Positions 15,305 through 23,061 of a stretch of DNA of 47,921 bases are shown piece after piece. The notes below the pieces were generated by a model that saw nothing but the letters and a program-made list of their open reading frames with translations, searched no databases and had not been told where the DNA came from. The DNA is from Gammaproteobacteria bacterium (lineage in GTDB: Bacteria > Pseudomonadota > Gammaproteobacteria > SZUA-152): NCBI GenBank assembly GCA_032250735.1, contig JAVVEP010000023.1, positions 1 through 47,921 of the forward strand, in the 5' to 3' direction. A program made the translations under genes and the position numbers. The stretch's first letter is position 1, and every line of letters starts with the position of its first letter.

Positions 15305-16795
15305 TCAGTGACCCATCAGTTGGTCGACGGCATCCGGTTTATCATGCACGGCGAATTTATCGACGATGGTGGCGCTGGCCTGGTTGAGGCCGATGATCTC
15401 CACCTCGGTGCCCTCGCGGCGGAATTTCAATACCACCTTGTCCAGCGCGCTCACCGAGGTGATGTCCCAGAAGTGCGCCTGGGTGAGGTCGATGACGACC
15501 TTGTCCAGCGCCTCCTTGAAGTCGAAGAACTCGATGAACTTGTCCGCCGAGGCGAAGAACACCTGGCCCACCACGTGGTAGCTGCGGGTGGTGCCGCCTG
15601 CGCTGAGCGTGGAGCTCACGTACTTGAAGCGGGCCACCTTGTTGGCGAAGTTCATGGCCGCCAGCAACACGCCGACGAACACGCCGTAGGCCAGGTTGTG
15701 GGTGGCCACCACCACCACCACGGTGGCGATCATCACCATGCTGGAGCTTTTCGGGTGTTTTTTCAGGTTGCGCAGCGACTCCCAGCTGAAGGTGCCGATG
15801 GCGACCATGATCATCACCGCCACCAGCGCGGCCATGGGGATCTGCGCCACCCAGTCGCCGAGAAACACCACCATCAGCAGCAGGAAAACCCCGGCCGAGA
15901 GGGAGGAGAGGCGCGTGCGCCCGCCGGATTTCACGTTGATCACCGACTGGCCGATCATCGCGCAGCCGGCCATGCCGCCCAGCAGACTCGAGCCGATATT
16001 GGCGATGCCCTGGCCCTTGCACTCGCGGTTCTTGTCGCTGGGGGTGTCGGTCAGGTCGTCGATGATGGTGGCCGTCATCAGCGACTCCAGCAGACCAACC
16101 ATCGTCAGCGAGATGGAATAGGGCAGGATGATCAGCAGGGTCTCCAGGTTAAGCGGCACGTCGGGCCAGAGGAAGATCGGCAGGGTATCGGGCAGCTCGC
16201 CCATGTCGCCCACGGTGCGCAGGGGCAGGTCCAGCACCATGGCGATAAGGGTCAGCACCACGATGGTCACCAGCGGCGATGGAATAGTTTTGGTGATATA
16301 GGGAAACAGATAGATGATGCCCAGGCCGGCCGCGGTCATCGCATACACGTGCCAGGTGACCCCGACGGTGGCGGGGTTCAGCTCCGGCAACTGGGCCATG
16401 AAGATGAGGATCGCCAGCGCGTTGACAAAACCGGTCACCACCGAGCGCGACACGAAACGCATCAGCGAACCTAGCTTGATATAGCCGGCGATAATCTGCA
16501 GTACCCCGGTGAGCAGGGTGGCGGCCAGCAGGTATTCCAGGCCGTGGTCCCGCACCAGGGTCACCATCAGCAGCGCCATGGCGCCGGTGGCGGCGGAGAT
16601 CATGCCGGGCCGGCCGCCGACAAAGGCAATCACCACCGCGATGCAGAAGGAGGCGTACAGACCGACCTTGGGGTCGACCCCGGCGATGATGGAGAAGGCA
16701 ATGGCCTCGGGGATCAGCGCCAGGGCGACGACCATGCCGGCGAGCAGGTCGCCGCGGATATTGCTGAGCCAGTGGGCGCGCAGGGAAACAAACAT
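15305..16795 (-). CDS. SulP family inorganic anion transporter with STAS domain
   Basis: 496 aa. The membrane part (about residues 10-385) has the SulP opening [16 protein letters not shown] and G-L-Y-A-S-F. A cytoplasmic STAS domain fills the last 100 residues ([14 protein letters not shown]). Family members move sulfate, bicarbonate or other anions, often with Na+. The substrate cannot be read from the sequence. Residue 1 is preceded by AGGTAAGAG. It is the first gene of a two-gene operon with the downstream stress protein. Confidence 0.92.
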   Translation of the reverse strand: MFVSLRAHWLSNIRGDLLAGMVVALALIPEAIAFSIIAGVDPKVGLYASFCIAVVIAFVGGRPGMISAATGAMALLMVTLVRDHGLEYLLAATLLTGVLQIIAGYIKLGSLMRFVSRSVVTGFVNALAILIFMAQLPELNPATVGVTWHVYAMTAAGLGIIYLFPYITKTIPSPLVTIVVLTLIAMVLDLPLRTVGDMGELPDTLPIFLWPDVPLNLETLLIILPYSISLTMVGLLESLMTATIIDDLTDTPSDKNRECKGQGIANIGSSLLGGMAGCAMIGQSVINVKSGGRTRLSSLSAGVFLLLMVVFLGDWVAQIPMAALVAVMIMVAIGTFSWESLRNLKKHPKSSSMVMIATVVVVVATHNLAYGVFVGVLLAAMNFANKVARFKYVSSTLSAGGTTRSYHVVGQVFFASADKFIEFFDFKEALDKVVIDLTQAHFWDITSVSALDKVVLKFRREGTEVEIIGLNQASATIVDKFAVHDKPDAVDQLMGH

Positions 16796-16949
16796 CTCTT
16801 ACCTATCTATCAATCGACAACGTTTTCATTATGGCCGTCCGCGGGCGCAGAGCCGCGCAGACGATGCGGGGCAGGAACAGGGCCAGTCCCGTGCCTTAAA
16901 GGCCGCGTAGTCTAACAGATGTTGGGCCGCATATCCCGCCAGGCAGGCT

Positions 16950-17060
16950 AGAAAAAATAGCGCAACCGCAGTTCATAGCGCTGGCGGTTGCATTTCTCAC
17001 CAAACTCGCGTTGTCTGATGTTGGCAAACAACATGATGGACTGATAGTTTTGGTGCAGCG
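16950..17060 (-). pseudogene. Possible C-terminal remnant of an outer-membrane barrel protein
   Basis: On the minus strand, an open frame without a usable start ends in A-S-Y-E-L-R-L-R-Y-F-F before TAG (16950-16952). A final Phe with alternating aromatic and aliphatic residues is the BamA recognition signal of outer-membrane barrels. Upstream the frame is stopped within about 40 codons. It may be the tail of a lost gene between the SulP and rluA genes, but the short length leaves a real chance of coincidence. Confidence 0.22.
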
Positions 17061-17124
17061 GGCCGGTGGGCATCGGCCTTTTTATTGTTAGAGATTGTTT
17101 GCCATGACTGGAGTAGTGTTAAAA

Positions 17125-17802
17125 ATGACCGTCGCACATTCGCCGATGCCGGACTATCAACCCCCGACCGATGACGGCCTCGCGGTGCTGTATTGTGATG
17201 AGGGCCTGCTGGTGGTGGATAAACCCAGCGGCCTGTTGTCGGTGCCGGGGCGGGGGGATGACAAACAGGACTGCCTCCTGTCGCGGGCGCAGCGGGACTA
17301 TCCCGAGGCCCTGATCGTGCACCGCCTGGACATGGAGACCTCCGGGGTGATGGTGCTGGCACGCAACAAGGTGATGCACCGACAGCTGAGCCTGTTATTT
17401 CAAAACCGTGAGGTGACAAAGCGCTACATCGCCGTGGTGGACGGGCGGATAGCGGATGCGGCCGGGAAGATAGACCTGCCCCTGATCTGCGACTGGCCCA
17501 ATCGGCCTCGCCAGATTGTCGACCATCAGCAGGGCAAGCCGTCCCTGACCTATTACAAGGTGTTGTGGCGGGATGTCGAGCAGGGCATTACGCGGGTCGA
17601 ACTACAGCCCGAAACCGGACGGTCGCACCAGTTGCGGGTGCATCTGCAGTCGCTGGGTCATCCCATCCTGGGGGACCGTCTCTATGCCAGCCCGGCGCAG
17701 CAGGCGAAAGCGCCACGGCTGTTATTGCACGCCCTGTCGCTGGCCTTTGTGCATCCGCTCAGCGCGGAACCGTTACGGTTTATCTGCGAGCCGGGATTCT
17801 GA
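17125..17802 (+). CDS. rluA: 23S rRNA/tRNA pseudouridine synthase RluA
   Basis: 225 aa. The catalytic block is V-H-R-L-D-M-E-T-S-G with the nucleophilic Asp. The stretch C-D-W-P-N-R-P-R-Q and G-R-S-H-Q-L-R-V-H with G-H-P-I-L-G-D-R are RluA features. RluA modifies U746 in 23S rRNA and U32 in several tRNAs. The protein lacks an S4 domain, as RluA does. ATG 17125 has GGAG 11 nt upstream; ATG 17104 is also open and adds seven residues. Confidence 0.92.
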   Translation: MTVAHSPMPDYQPPTDDGLAVLYCDEGLLVVDKPSGLLSVPGRGDDKQDCLLSRAQRDYPEALIVHRLDMETSGVMVLARNKVMHRQLSLLFQNREVTKRYIAVVDGRIADAAGKIDLPLICDWPNRPRQIVDHQQGKPSLTYYKVLWRDVEQGITRVELQPETGRSHQLRVHLQSLGHPILGDRLYASPAQQAKAPRLLLHALSLAFVHPLSAEPLRFICEPGF

Positions 17803-17842
17803 CCCGCTGCTGGATGGCCGATCGGCCATCGAAAACGCGGGC

Positions 17843-17930
17843 AAAAAAAAGCCCTGCTGGTGCTCGGAGGAGGGAGGAGCAAGGGGTAGCAGGGCCAAAA
17901 TATGTTCTACAGAGGGGTCAGTAGAACGTG
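17843..17930 (-). ncRNA. Candidate small RNA with anti-Shine-Dalgarno loop
   Basis: Read on the minus strand, a strong promoter (see 17937-17966) is followed by hairpin 1 (GTTCTAC/GTAGAAC, 17904-17927, 7 bp, C-rich loop) and hairpin 2. Hairpin 2 has an 8-bp outer stem (17851-17858 with 17888-17895) and a 5-bp inner stem (17861-17865 with 17877-17881). Its 11-nt loop reads CUCCCUCCUCC and contains CCUCCU, the complement of a perfect Shine-Dalgarno sequence. Eight U follow at once (17850-17843), giving a classic terminator. No protein fits the region. The layout resembles small RNAs that bind ribosome-binding sites with exposed C-rich loops. Expression is untested. Confidence 0.6.
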
Positions 17931-17936
17931 GGAAGG

Positions 17937-17974
17937 AGTTTAGCCTGGGTCTAATATTATTGTCAACTAATATT
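17937..17974 (-). promoter_or_regulatory. Promoter of the candidate small RNA, within an AT-rich palindrome
   Basis: On the minus strand a perfect -35 TTGACA (17961-17966) lies 18 bp before TAAACT (17937-17942). The -35 box sits inside the inverted repeat AATATTA (17953-17959) / TAATATT (17968-17974). CTAATATT also repeats directly at 17951 and 17967, so a repressor could cover the promoter. On the plus strand TTGTCA in the same block could serve the downstream glycerol-phosphate operon. Confidence 0.55.
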
Positions 17975-18146
17975 CTAAATATCTAATGATAATAAAATTC
18001 GCCCCGCTTATATGCCGGTATATATGACGCTATAACGGCGATAACAGCGGTCACCGTCCTGGTACAGGGCCGCGGCGCACAGGGCATTATAAGGCAATAA
18101 GAATCAATAGCTTATACGATCCGTGTGTGCCAATCGGAGAGGGATT

Positions 18147-19733
18147 ATGATACAGCGACGTGAGGTGCCGGGCAGTCAGCCGACGCAGGGCCAGCTGGCG
18201 TCTGGGGTCATCCGGCCCCTGTATCTCAGCATCGATCAGGGCGGCCATGCCAGCCGGGTGATCGTGTTTGATCAGGCCGGACGCATGGTGGCCCAGGCGC
18301 ACCGATCGGTGGCGGTGAGTCGACCTCGGCCCGATCGGGTGGAACAGGATGCCGATGCCTTGGTGGCATCGGTGCAGGCCGCTCTGGCTGAATGCCTGCA
18401 AACACTGGGGACGCGTTGTCGGGATATTGTGGCCGCGGGGCTGGTCACCCAGCGCTCCAATATCGTCTGTTGGGACCGCGACAGCGGTCGCGCCCTGTCG
18501 CCCGCGATCAGCTGGCAGGATCGGCGCGGCCAGTCCTGGCTGCAAGACTTTGCCCCTCACACCGAGCAGATTCGCCGCATTACGGGGCTGCTGCCCTCCG
18601 CGCACTATGGCGTCAGCAAGATCCACTGGTGTCTGGACCAGCTGGAGGTGGTGGCGGCGGCCCATCGGCGGGGCACCCTGGTCTGCGGCCCGCTGGCAAG
18701 TTTCCTGCTGTTTCGACTGTTGAAGGAGCGGCCCCTGCTGGTGGACTCGGTGAATGCCTCGCGTACCCTGCTGTGGGACCGGCGGACCCGGCAGTGGTCG
18801 GACGAGCTGCTGGGGCTGTTTGGGCTGGCGGCGGATTACCTGCCGCGTTGTGTACCGAACCGCCATGCCTTTGGCAGCCTGGTGGTGGCCGATGGGCTCT
18901 CTATTCCGCTCACCGTGTGCAGCGGCGACCAGTCGGCGGCCCTGTTTGCGACGGGTGCGCCCGCGGCGGGCAGCGCCTACCTGAATATGGGCACGGGCGC
19001 CTTTCTGCAATGCCTCACGCCAGCCGAACAGGCCCTGCCGGCCCGCCTGTTACAGAGCGTGGTCTGGCATGAGCCCGGGGCGCTGCTGCAGGTGTTGGAG
19101 GCGACCGTGAATGGCGCCGGCAGCGCGCTGGCTCTGGTCGAAAAGGGCTTGGGTATTTCGGCCCGGCAGGCGCAGAATCAGGCGGCGCACTGGTTGGCGA
19201 CGGCCGACAGGATTCCGCTCTACCTCAACGGCGTCTCCGGCCTGGGGTCGCCTTTCTGGCGAGCGGATTTCGTCTCCCGCTTCGTGGGTGATGGGGACGA
19301 GAAGGCCGAGCCGGGGGCGAAGTGGGTGGCGGTGATGGAGAGCATCCTGTTTCTGCTGCGTATCAATCTCGAAGAGCTGGTCAGCGAGGCGGTGGATGTG
19401 CAACAGATTGTCTTGAGTGGGGGGCTGTCGGTGCTGGATGGGCTGTGTCAACGCCTGGCGGATATCAGCGGCCTGCCGGTAGAGCGCCTGGCGCAGAGCG
19501 AGGCGAGCGCCCAGGGGCTGGCCTTCCTGCTGGCCAGCCCGCCGGCAACGCCGGTCGCGGAGGGTTCCGCTGTTACCGAGGACGGGGTGGCCGACCATTG
19601 GGTTGCTGAGGACTGGGCCAGCGACAATCGGTGCGAGCGATTTGCGCCCGCCGCCAATCCCGCCCTGCTGGATCGCTATGCGCGCTGGCGGCGCGCGTTG
19701 CAGGCGGAACTGGACAGGACGTCAGCATCATGA
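18147..19733 (+). CDS. FGGY family carbohydrate kinase, glycerol kinase-like
   Basis: 528 aa. It has the actin-like fold of the FGGY family. The first phosphate loop is S-I-D-Q-G-G-H-A-S-R (E. coli GlpK has D-Q-G-T-T-S-S-R). The glycerol-contact motif R-E of GlpK reads T-Q-R-S here, so the Glu is Ser. W, Y and the catalytic Asp (S-G-D-Q-S-A-A-L-F) are kept. Substrate choice may therefore differ from glycerol. ATG 18147 has GGAGAGGG upstream. Its stop overlaps the next start (ATGA), and the next two genes act on glycerol-3-phosphate, which supports a three-carbon polyol substrate. Confidence 0.82.
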   Translation: MIQRREVPGSQPTQGQLASGVIRPLYLSIDQGGHASRVIVFDQAGRMVAQAHRSVAVSRPRPDRVEQDADALVASVQAALAECLQTLGTRCRDIVAAGLVTQRSNIVCWDRDSGRALSPAISWQDRRGQSWLQDFAPHTEQIRRITGLLPSAHYGVSKIHWCLDQLEVVAAAHRRGTLVCGPLASFLLFRLLKERPLLVDSVNASRTLLWDRRTRQWSDELLGLFGLAADYLPRCVPNRHAFGSLVVADGLSIPLTVCSGDQSAALFATGAPAAGSAYLNMGTGAFLQCLTPAEQALPARLLQSVVWHEPGALLQVLEATVNGAGSALALVEKGLGISARQAQNQAAHWLATADRIPLYLNGVSGLGSPFWRADFVSRFVGDGDEKAEPGAKWVAVMESILFLLRINLEELVSEAVDVQQIVLSGGLSVLDGLCQRLADISGLPVERLAQSEASAQGLAFLLASPPATPVAEGSAVTEDGVADHWVAEDWASDNRCERFAPAANPALLDRYARWRRALQAELDRTSAS

Positions 19734-20491
19734 ATCCATCGACCGCACGCCCCCGGCTCATCGCCCATCGCGGTTACAGTCAGCGATATCCCGAAAACAC
19801 CCTGCTCGCCCTGGAGGCCGCGCTGGACGCCGGTGCCGACTATATTGAGTTTGACGTACAGTTTACGGCGGACCAGGTGCCGGTGGTTTTTCACGACAGC
19901 GAGCTGGCGCGCATGACCGGCAGTGAGGGGATCATTCAGGAGACCTCTTTTGCGGCCCTCGCCCGGTTGCGGGTGAGCGAGGTCGACAGACTGGGCGAGG
20001 CCTGTGCGCCACAGCCCATACCGAGCCTGGAGGCGGTGCTGGCGTTATTGCAACGCTGGCCGCAGGCCACCGCCTTTGTGGAGATCAAGACCGAAACGCT
20101 GAGGCAGTTTGGCGTGGATCCGGTGGTGGAGATTCTACTGGCCGCACTGCAACCGGTCCGCTCCCAGTGTTACCTGATTTCCTTTGATGAGACGGTGCTG
20201 GCGCGCGCGCGACAGGCGGGTCAGTCGCGGATTGGCTGGGCGATTCGTGACTGGAGCAGCGCCGCGCAGCAACAGGCGCGGGTGCTGGCCCCTGATGTGC
20301 TGTTCTGTAATGCGCAAAAGATCGGCGCCGAGGCGCTGTGGCCGGGGCCGTGGCAATGGGCCCTGTACGACATCGTCGACCCGGAGGAGGCGCTGCGCTG
20401 GTTCGCCCGCGGCGCGGATTTTATCGAGACCTGGGATATCGGCGGCCTGCTGCAGGATCCTCGCCTCAGGGGGGAGCGGGCCGATGACTGA
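19730..20491 (+). CDS. Glycerophosphodiester phosphodiesterase, cytoplasmic (UgpQ-like)
   Basis: 253 aa. It carries the GDPD catalytic residues in order: L-I-A-H-R-G-Y (first His), P-E-N-T, I-E-F-D-V (metal Glu/Asp) and V-F-H-D (second His). It splits glycerophosphodiesters to glycerol-3-phosphate and an alcohol. There is no signal peptide, so it works in the cytoplasm. The start overlaps the kinase stop by four bases and its own end overlaps the glpD-like start by eight, so the three genes form one tightly coupled unit. Confidence 0.92.
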   Translation: MNPSTARPRLIAHRGYSQRYPENTLLALEAALDAGADYIEFDVQFTADQVPVVFHDSELARMTGSEGIIQETSFAALARLRVSEVDRLGEACAPQPIPSLEAVLALLQRWPQATAFVEIKTETLRQFGVDPVVEILLAALQPVRSQCYLISFDETVLARARQAGQSRIGWAIRDWSSAAQQQARVLAPDVLFCNAQKIGAEALWPGPWQWALYDIVDPEEALRWFARGADFIETWDIGGLLQDPRLRGERADD

Positions 20492-21890
20492 GCACGCCGG
20501 TCTCGCCCCTGATCACGGCTCTGGTCAAGCCGCTGCGCACACCCCCGCACACTACGATGTGCTGGTCATCGGTGGCGGCATTCACGGCGCCGGGGTGGCC
20601 CAGGCCGCGGCGGCGGCCGGCTACTCCGTGTTAGTGGTGGAGCAGGGCGAGGTGGCCAGCGGCACATCGAGTCGCTCGAGCAAGCTGATTCACGGCGGTC
20701 TGCGCTATCTGGAACATGGCCAGTATTCGCTGGTACGCGAGTGCCTGCAGGAGCGCGCCTTGCTGCTCAGGCTGGCGCCGGATCTGGTGCAGCTGCGGCC
20801 CTTCTTTATTCCGGTGTATGCCGACTCCTCCCGCAGCCGTTTTCGGGTGTGGGCCGGATTGAGCCTGTATGCGCTGCTCGGTGGGGGCGGTGCCGATACG
20901 TGCTTTCGCAGCCTGCCCCGACGCGAGTGGAGCGCGCTGGACGGGCTGAAACGGGACGGGCTGCGTGCCGTGTTCCAGTACTGGGACGCGCAAACGGATG
21001 ATGTCCAGCTGACCCGTGCGGTGATGGCTTCGGCACAGAAACTGGGCGCAAGGCTACAGACGCAGACCACGTTCTGTTCGGCCATTCGCCCGCCCGCTGC
21101 GACGACGACGACGACGTCGCCGGTCGCCGATCACTGGCAGGTGCAGACCCGCTGTGCCCGCACCCACACCGAGACCACCTGCACCGCCCACAGCATCGTC
21201 AATGCCGCCGGCCCCTGGGTGAACGAGGTGCTGGCGCGCGTGCTACCGGCGATCGCCGCAGTGGACATTGCCCTGGTGCAGGGCACCCACCTGGTGTTAG
21301 CGGGTGAGGCATCGCACGGCATCTACTATCTGGAATCGCCTCGTGATGGACGGCCGGTGTTTGTCATGCCCTGGCACTGTGCGGCGGAGCCGGCAACGAC
21401 CGGGGTGTCGCAGCATTCCCACTCGTCGTTACGCAGCGCCATCCTGCTGGGCACCACGGAGACCGGTTTCAGCGGCGATCCGGCCACGGTGCGGCCGCTC
21501 GCGGCGGAGCGGGAGTACCTGCTGGAAACCTATCGCCACTATTTTGGGGATGATGCGTTTGGGGGTGATGCGTTTGGTCATGCGCTGGCTGACGACAAGG
21601 GCGACCCTGCCGGGCAGACCCCGCCCGTGGTGCTCGACGCCTTTGCCGGGCTGCGGGTGTTGCCGGCGGGGGGCGATGCGCAACAGGGCGGGCATGCCGC
21701 GCGACCCCGGGAGACGCTGTTGCAGCCGGATCGGCCGGGCTCGCCGCGCCTGGTCAGCGTGTACGGTGGCAAGCTGACCACCTACCGTTCCACCGCCCAC
21801 AAGGTCCTGCAACTGCTGGCGGCGAGCCTGCCGCGCCGCGCGCCGCTGGCGGACACACGCTGCCTGCCGCTGGAGCGGGTGGTGGATTAA
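20484..21890 (+). CDS. glpD: Glycerol-3-phosphate dehydrogenase (GlpD-type) lacking C-terminal domain
   Basis: 468 aa. The FAD-binding V-I-G-G-G-I-H-G-A-G lies near residues 27-36 and is followed by G-T-S-S-R-S-S-K-L-I-H-G-G-L-R-Y-L, the GlpD signature. The end of the FAD domain, V-Y-G-G-K-L-T-T-Y-R, is at about 425. Only about 40 residues follow, while E. coli GlpD has about 150 more (DAO_C domain). No frameshifted remainder is seen after the stop. Two repeat-built insertions (a poly-Thr stretch from an ACG run near 21103, and a doubled D-A-F-G-G near 21555) add length. It would pass electrons from glycerol-3-phosphate to quinone. Confidence 0.85.
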   Translation: MTEHAGLAPDHGSGQAAAHTPAHYDVLVIGGGIHGAGVAQAAAAAGYSVLVVEQGEVASGTSSRSSKLIHGGLRYLEHGQYSLVRECLQERALLLRLAPDLVQLRPFFIPVYADSSRSRFRVWAGLSLYALLGGGGADTCFRSLPRREWSALDGLKRDGLRAVFQYWDAQTDDVQLTRAVMASAQKLGARLQTQTTFCSAIRPPAATTTTTSPVADHWQVQTRCARTHTETTCTAHSIVNAAGPWVNEVLARVLPAIAAVDIALVQGTHLVLAGEASHGIYYLESPRDGRPVFVMPWHCAAEPATTGVSQHSHSSLRSAILLGTTETGFSGDPATVRPLAAEREYLLETYRHYFGDDAFGGDAFGHALADDKGDPAGQTPPVVLDAFAGLRVLPAGGDAQQGGHAARPRETLLQPDRPGSPRLVSVYGGKLTTYRSTAHKVLQLLAASLPRRAPLADTRCLPLERVVD

Positions 21891-21944
21891 CGCCGTGAGA
21901 CCGGCCCGGCGGCTGCGGGCGGCTGTGAGTCAGGGCCACTTTGG

Positions 21945-22132
21945 CTTACTAACTCAAGTTTCGGAGTTCATCGTCATTACCGATGCGTCTGGAGGGAGGG
22001 GTCTTTTGCTGGACACGCCGTAAATCCATCCCTGGAGGCTCGGTTGCCGCATCCCTGCGGCAAACGGTCCTGCAAAAGACTCCTCCCTCCAGACGCTTTG
22101 CTCCGGCGAACTCCGAAACTTGAGTTAGTGAG
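21945..22132. repeat. Long palindromic element with two-hairpin core (copy 1)
   Basis: Arms 21949-21969 and 22108-22128 are perfect complements (21 bp), and pairing continues inward to 22014/22067 with a few mismatches. The 52-nt core (22015-22066) holds two small hairpins: TCCA-tccc-TGGA, and TTGCCGC-atccct-GCGGCAA. The same core with compensatory changes occurs at 31882-31933. It lies between the convergent glpD-like and lipoprotein genes and could end both transcripts. There is no coding capacity. Confidence 0.85.
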
Positions 22133-22144
22133 TATGGCTCAAGG

Positions 22145-22864
22145 CTACTGCGAGGCCTGCTGTCTGATCTGCAAGACCTTGGGGTCGTCCGGTTGCAGAC
22201 GGACGGTCTTGGTCGCGCCGCTATTGCTGGCCAGGTAGGGGGCCGCGGCGGCGGCCATCACCGGCATCACGCTACGCAGATCATTGCTTTCACTGGTGGA
22301 GCTGATCAGGGTCTTCCATAAAACGCTGTGTTGTTTTGGATCGCCGGCATGAATCCTGTAGGCCTCGAGGGCGACCGAGCTGGTGTATTCAACATAACTG
22401 CTTCTTTCCAGCACGGTGCCCACGTACTGGGTCTGTAGCGGCACATGCACAGTGCCCTGGGTGGTGGTGGTTACGCCGCCGGAGTCGGTCTTGGTTTCGG
22501 TGAAGGTGATGGTATTGCCGCCGAAGGTTTCATACAGCGGATGGGCGAAGGTGTGAATCCCCACCCGCCCGTCGGAGACCGCATAGCGGAGGAAGACCTC
22601 GATATCCGCCTGCTCGCGCGCGGCGACCTTTTGATAGCCCTTCTGCTCCAGAATCGGGATGAAGTAGGCGCTAAACTCGCGAAAAAACAGATCGTTTTCC
22701 TGACCCTCGGCGTTGCCGTTGAGCAGCACATAACGCGTGGAGGCCGCGCTGTCCGCCGGGTCTGCGATGGCGCTGACCTGCACCGACAGTCGGGTGGCGC
22801 AGCCGAATAGTGTCAGGCTGAGCCCGATGAGCACCACAGTGCGCCAGATGGATCGACTCTTCAT
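22145..22864 (-). CDS. Predicted outer-membrane lipoprotein, unknown function
   Basis: 239 aa from M-K-S-R-S. The signal peptide ends in lipobox L-F-G-C with the lipidated Cys at 22. The mature part is mixed alpha/beta with a D-I-E-V-F-L-R-Y strand and a Ser/Thr-rich middle, broadly like DUF4136-type lipoproteins, but I am not sure of the family. A longer frame to 22927 adds 21 residues before the signal and is unlikely. It is divergent from the RND efflux genes; the 197-bp gap holds an operator-like palindrome. Confidence 0.75.
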   Translation of the reverse strand: MKSRSIWRTVVLIGLSLTLFGCATRLSVQVSAIADPADSAASTRYVLLNGNAEGQENDLFFREFSAYFIPILEQKGYQKVAAREQADIEVFLRYAVSDGRVGIHTFAHPLYETFGGNTITFTETKTDSGGVTTTTQGTVHVPLQTQYVGTVLERSSYVEYTSSVALEAYRIHAGDPKQHSVLWKTLISSTSESNDLRSVMPVMAAAAAPYLASNSGATKTVRLQPDDPKVLQIRQQASQ

Positions 22865-22950
22865 TGTCTTGTGCCTCGTTGTGAATAAATCTATTTTAAG
22901 TGTAGATCCTGAAGTGCCACAGCCCAAGCCATCTTGCCTATCAGGTTGTT

Positions 22951-22968
22951 TATTAGTGTTCGCTAATA
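22951..22968. promoter_or_regulatory. Operator-like palindrome upstream of the RND efflux genes
   Basis: TATTAGTG-TT-CGCTAATA is an 18-bp palindrome with one mismatch. It lies about 95 bp before the membrane fusion gene and about 90 bp before the divergent lipoprotein gene. TetR- and ArsR-type repressors of efflux genes bind sites of this kind. No such repressor gene is in the window. Confidence 0.55.
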
Positions 22969-23061
22969 TACAGAATGCTGCTATGCTCCTGTTTTATCTA
23001 CTTTTGGCCCGCAGCCGGGTAGCATGCCCTGATACCTATGTCGACGAACCGGAATAATTTT

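Noticed and set aside
15308-16474. Long plus-strand open frame (388 codons) antisense to the SulP gene
   Set aside because: Low-complexity His/Gln/Gly/Asp composition, no family features, and the minus-strand SulP protein is complete. It is a shadow caused by high GC.
18087-19010. Minus-strand open frame of 307 codons opposite the FGGY kinase
   Set aside because: Gln/Pro/Arg-rich shadow frame; the plus-strand kinase has all its motifs and an ideal ribosome-binding sequence.
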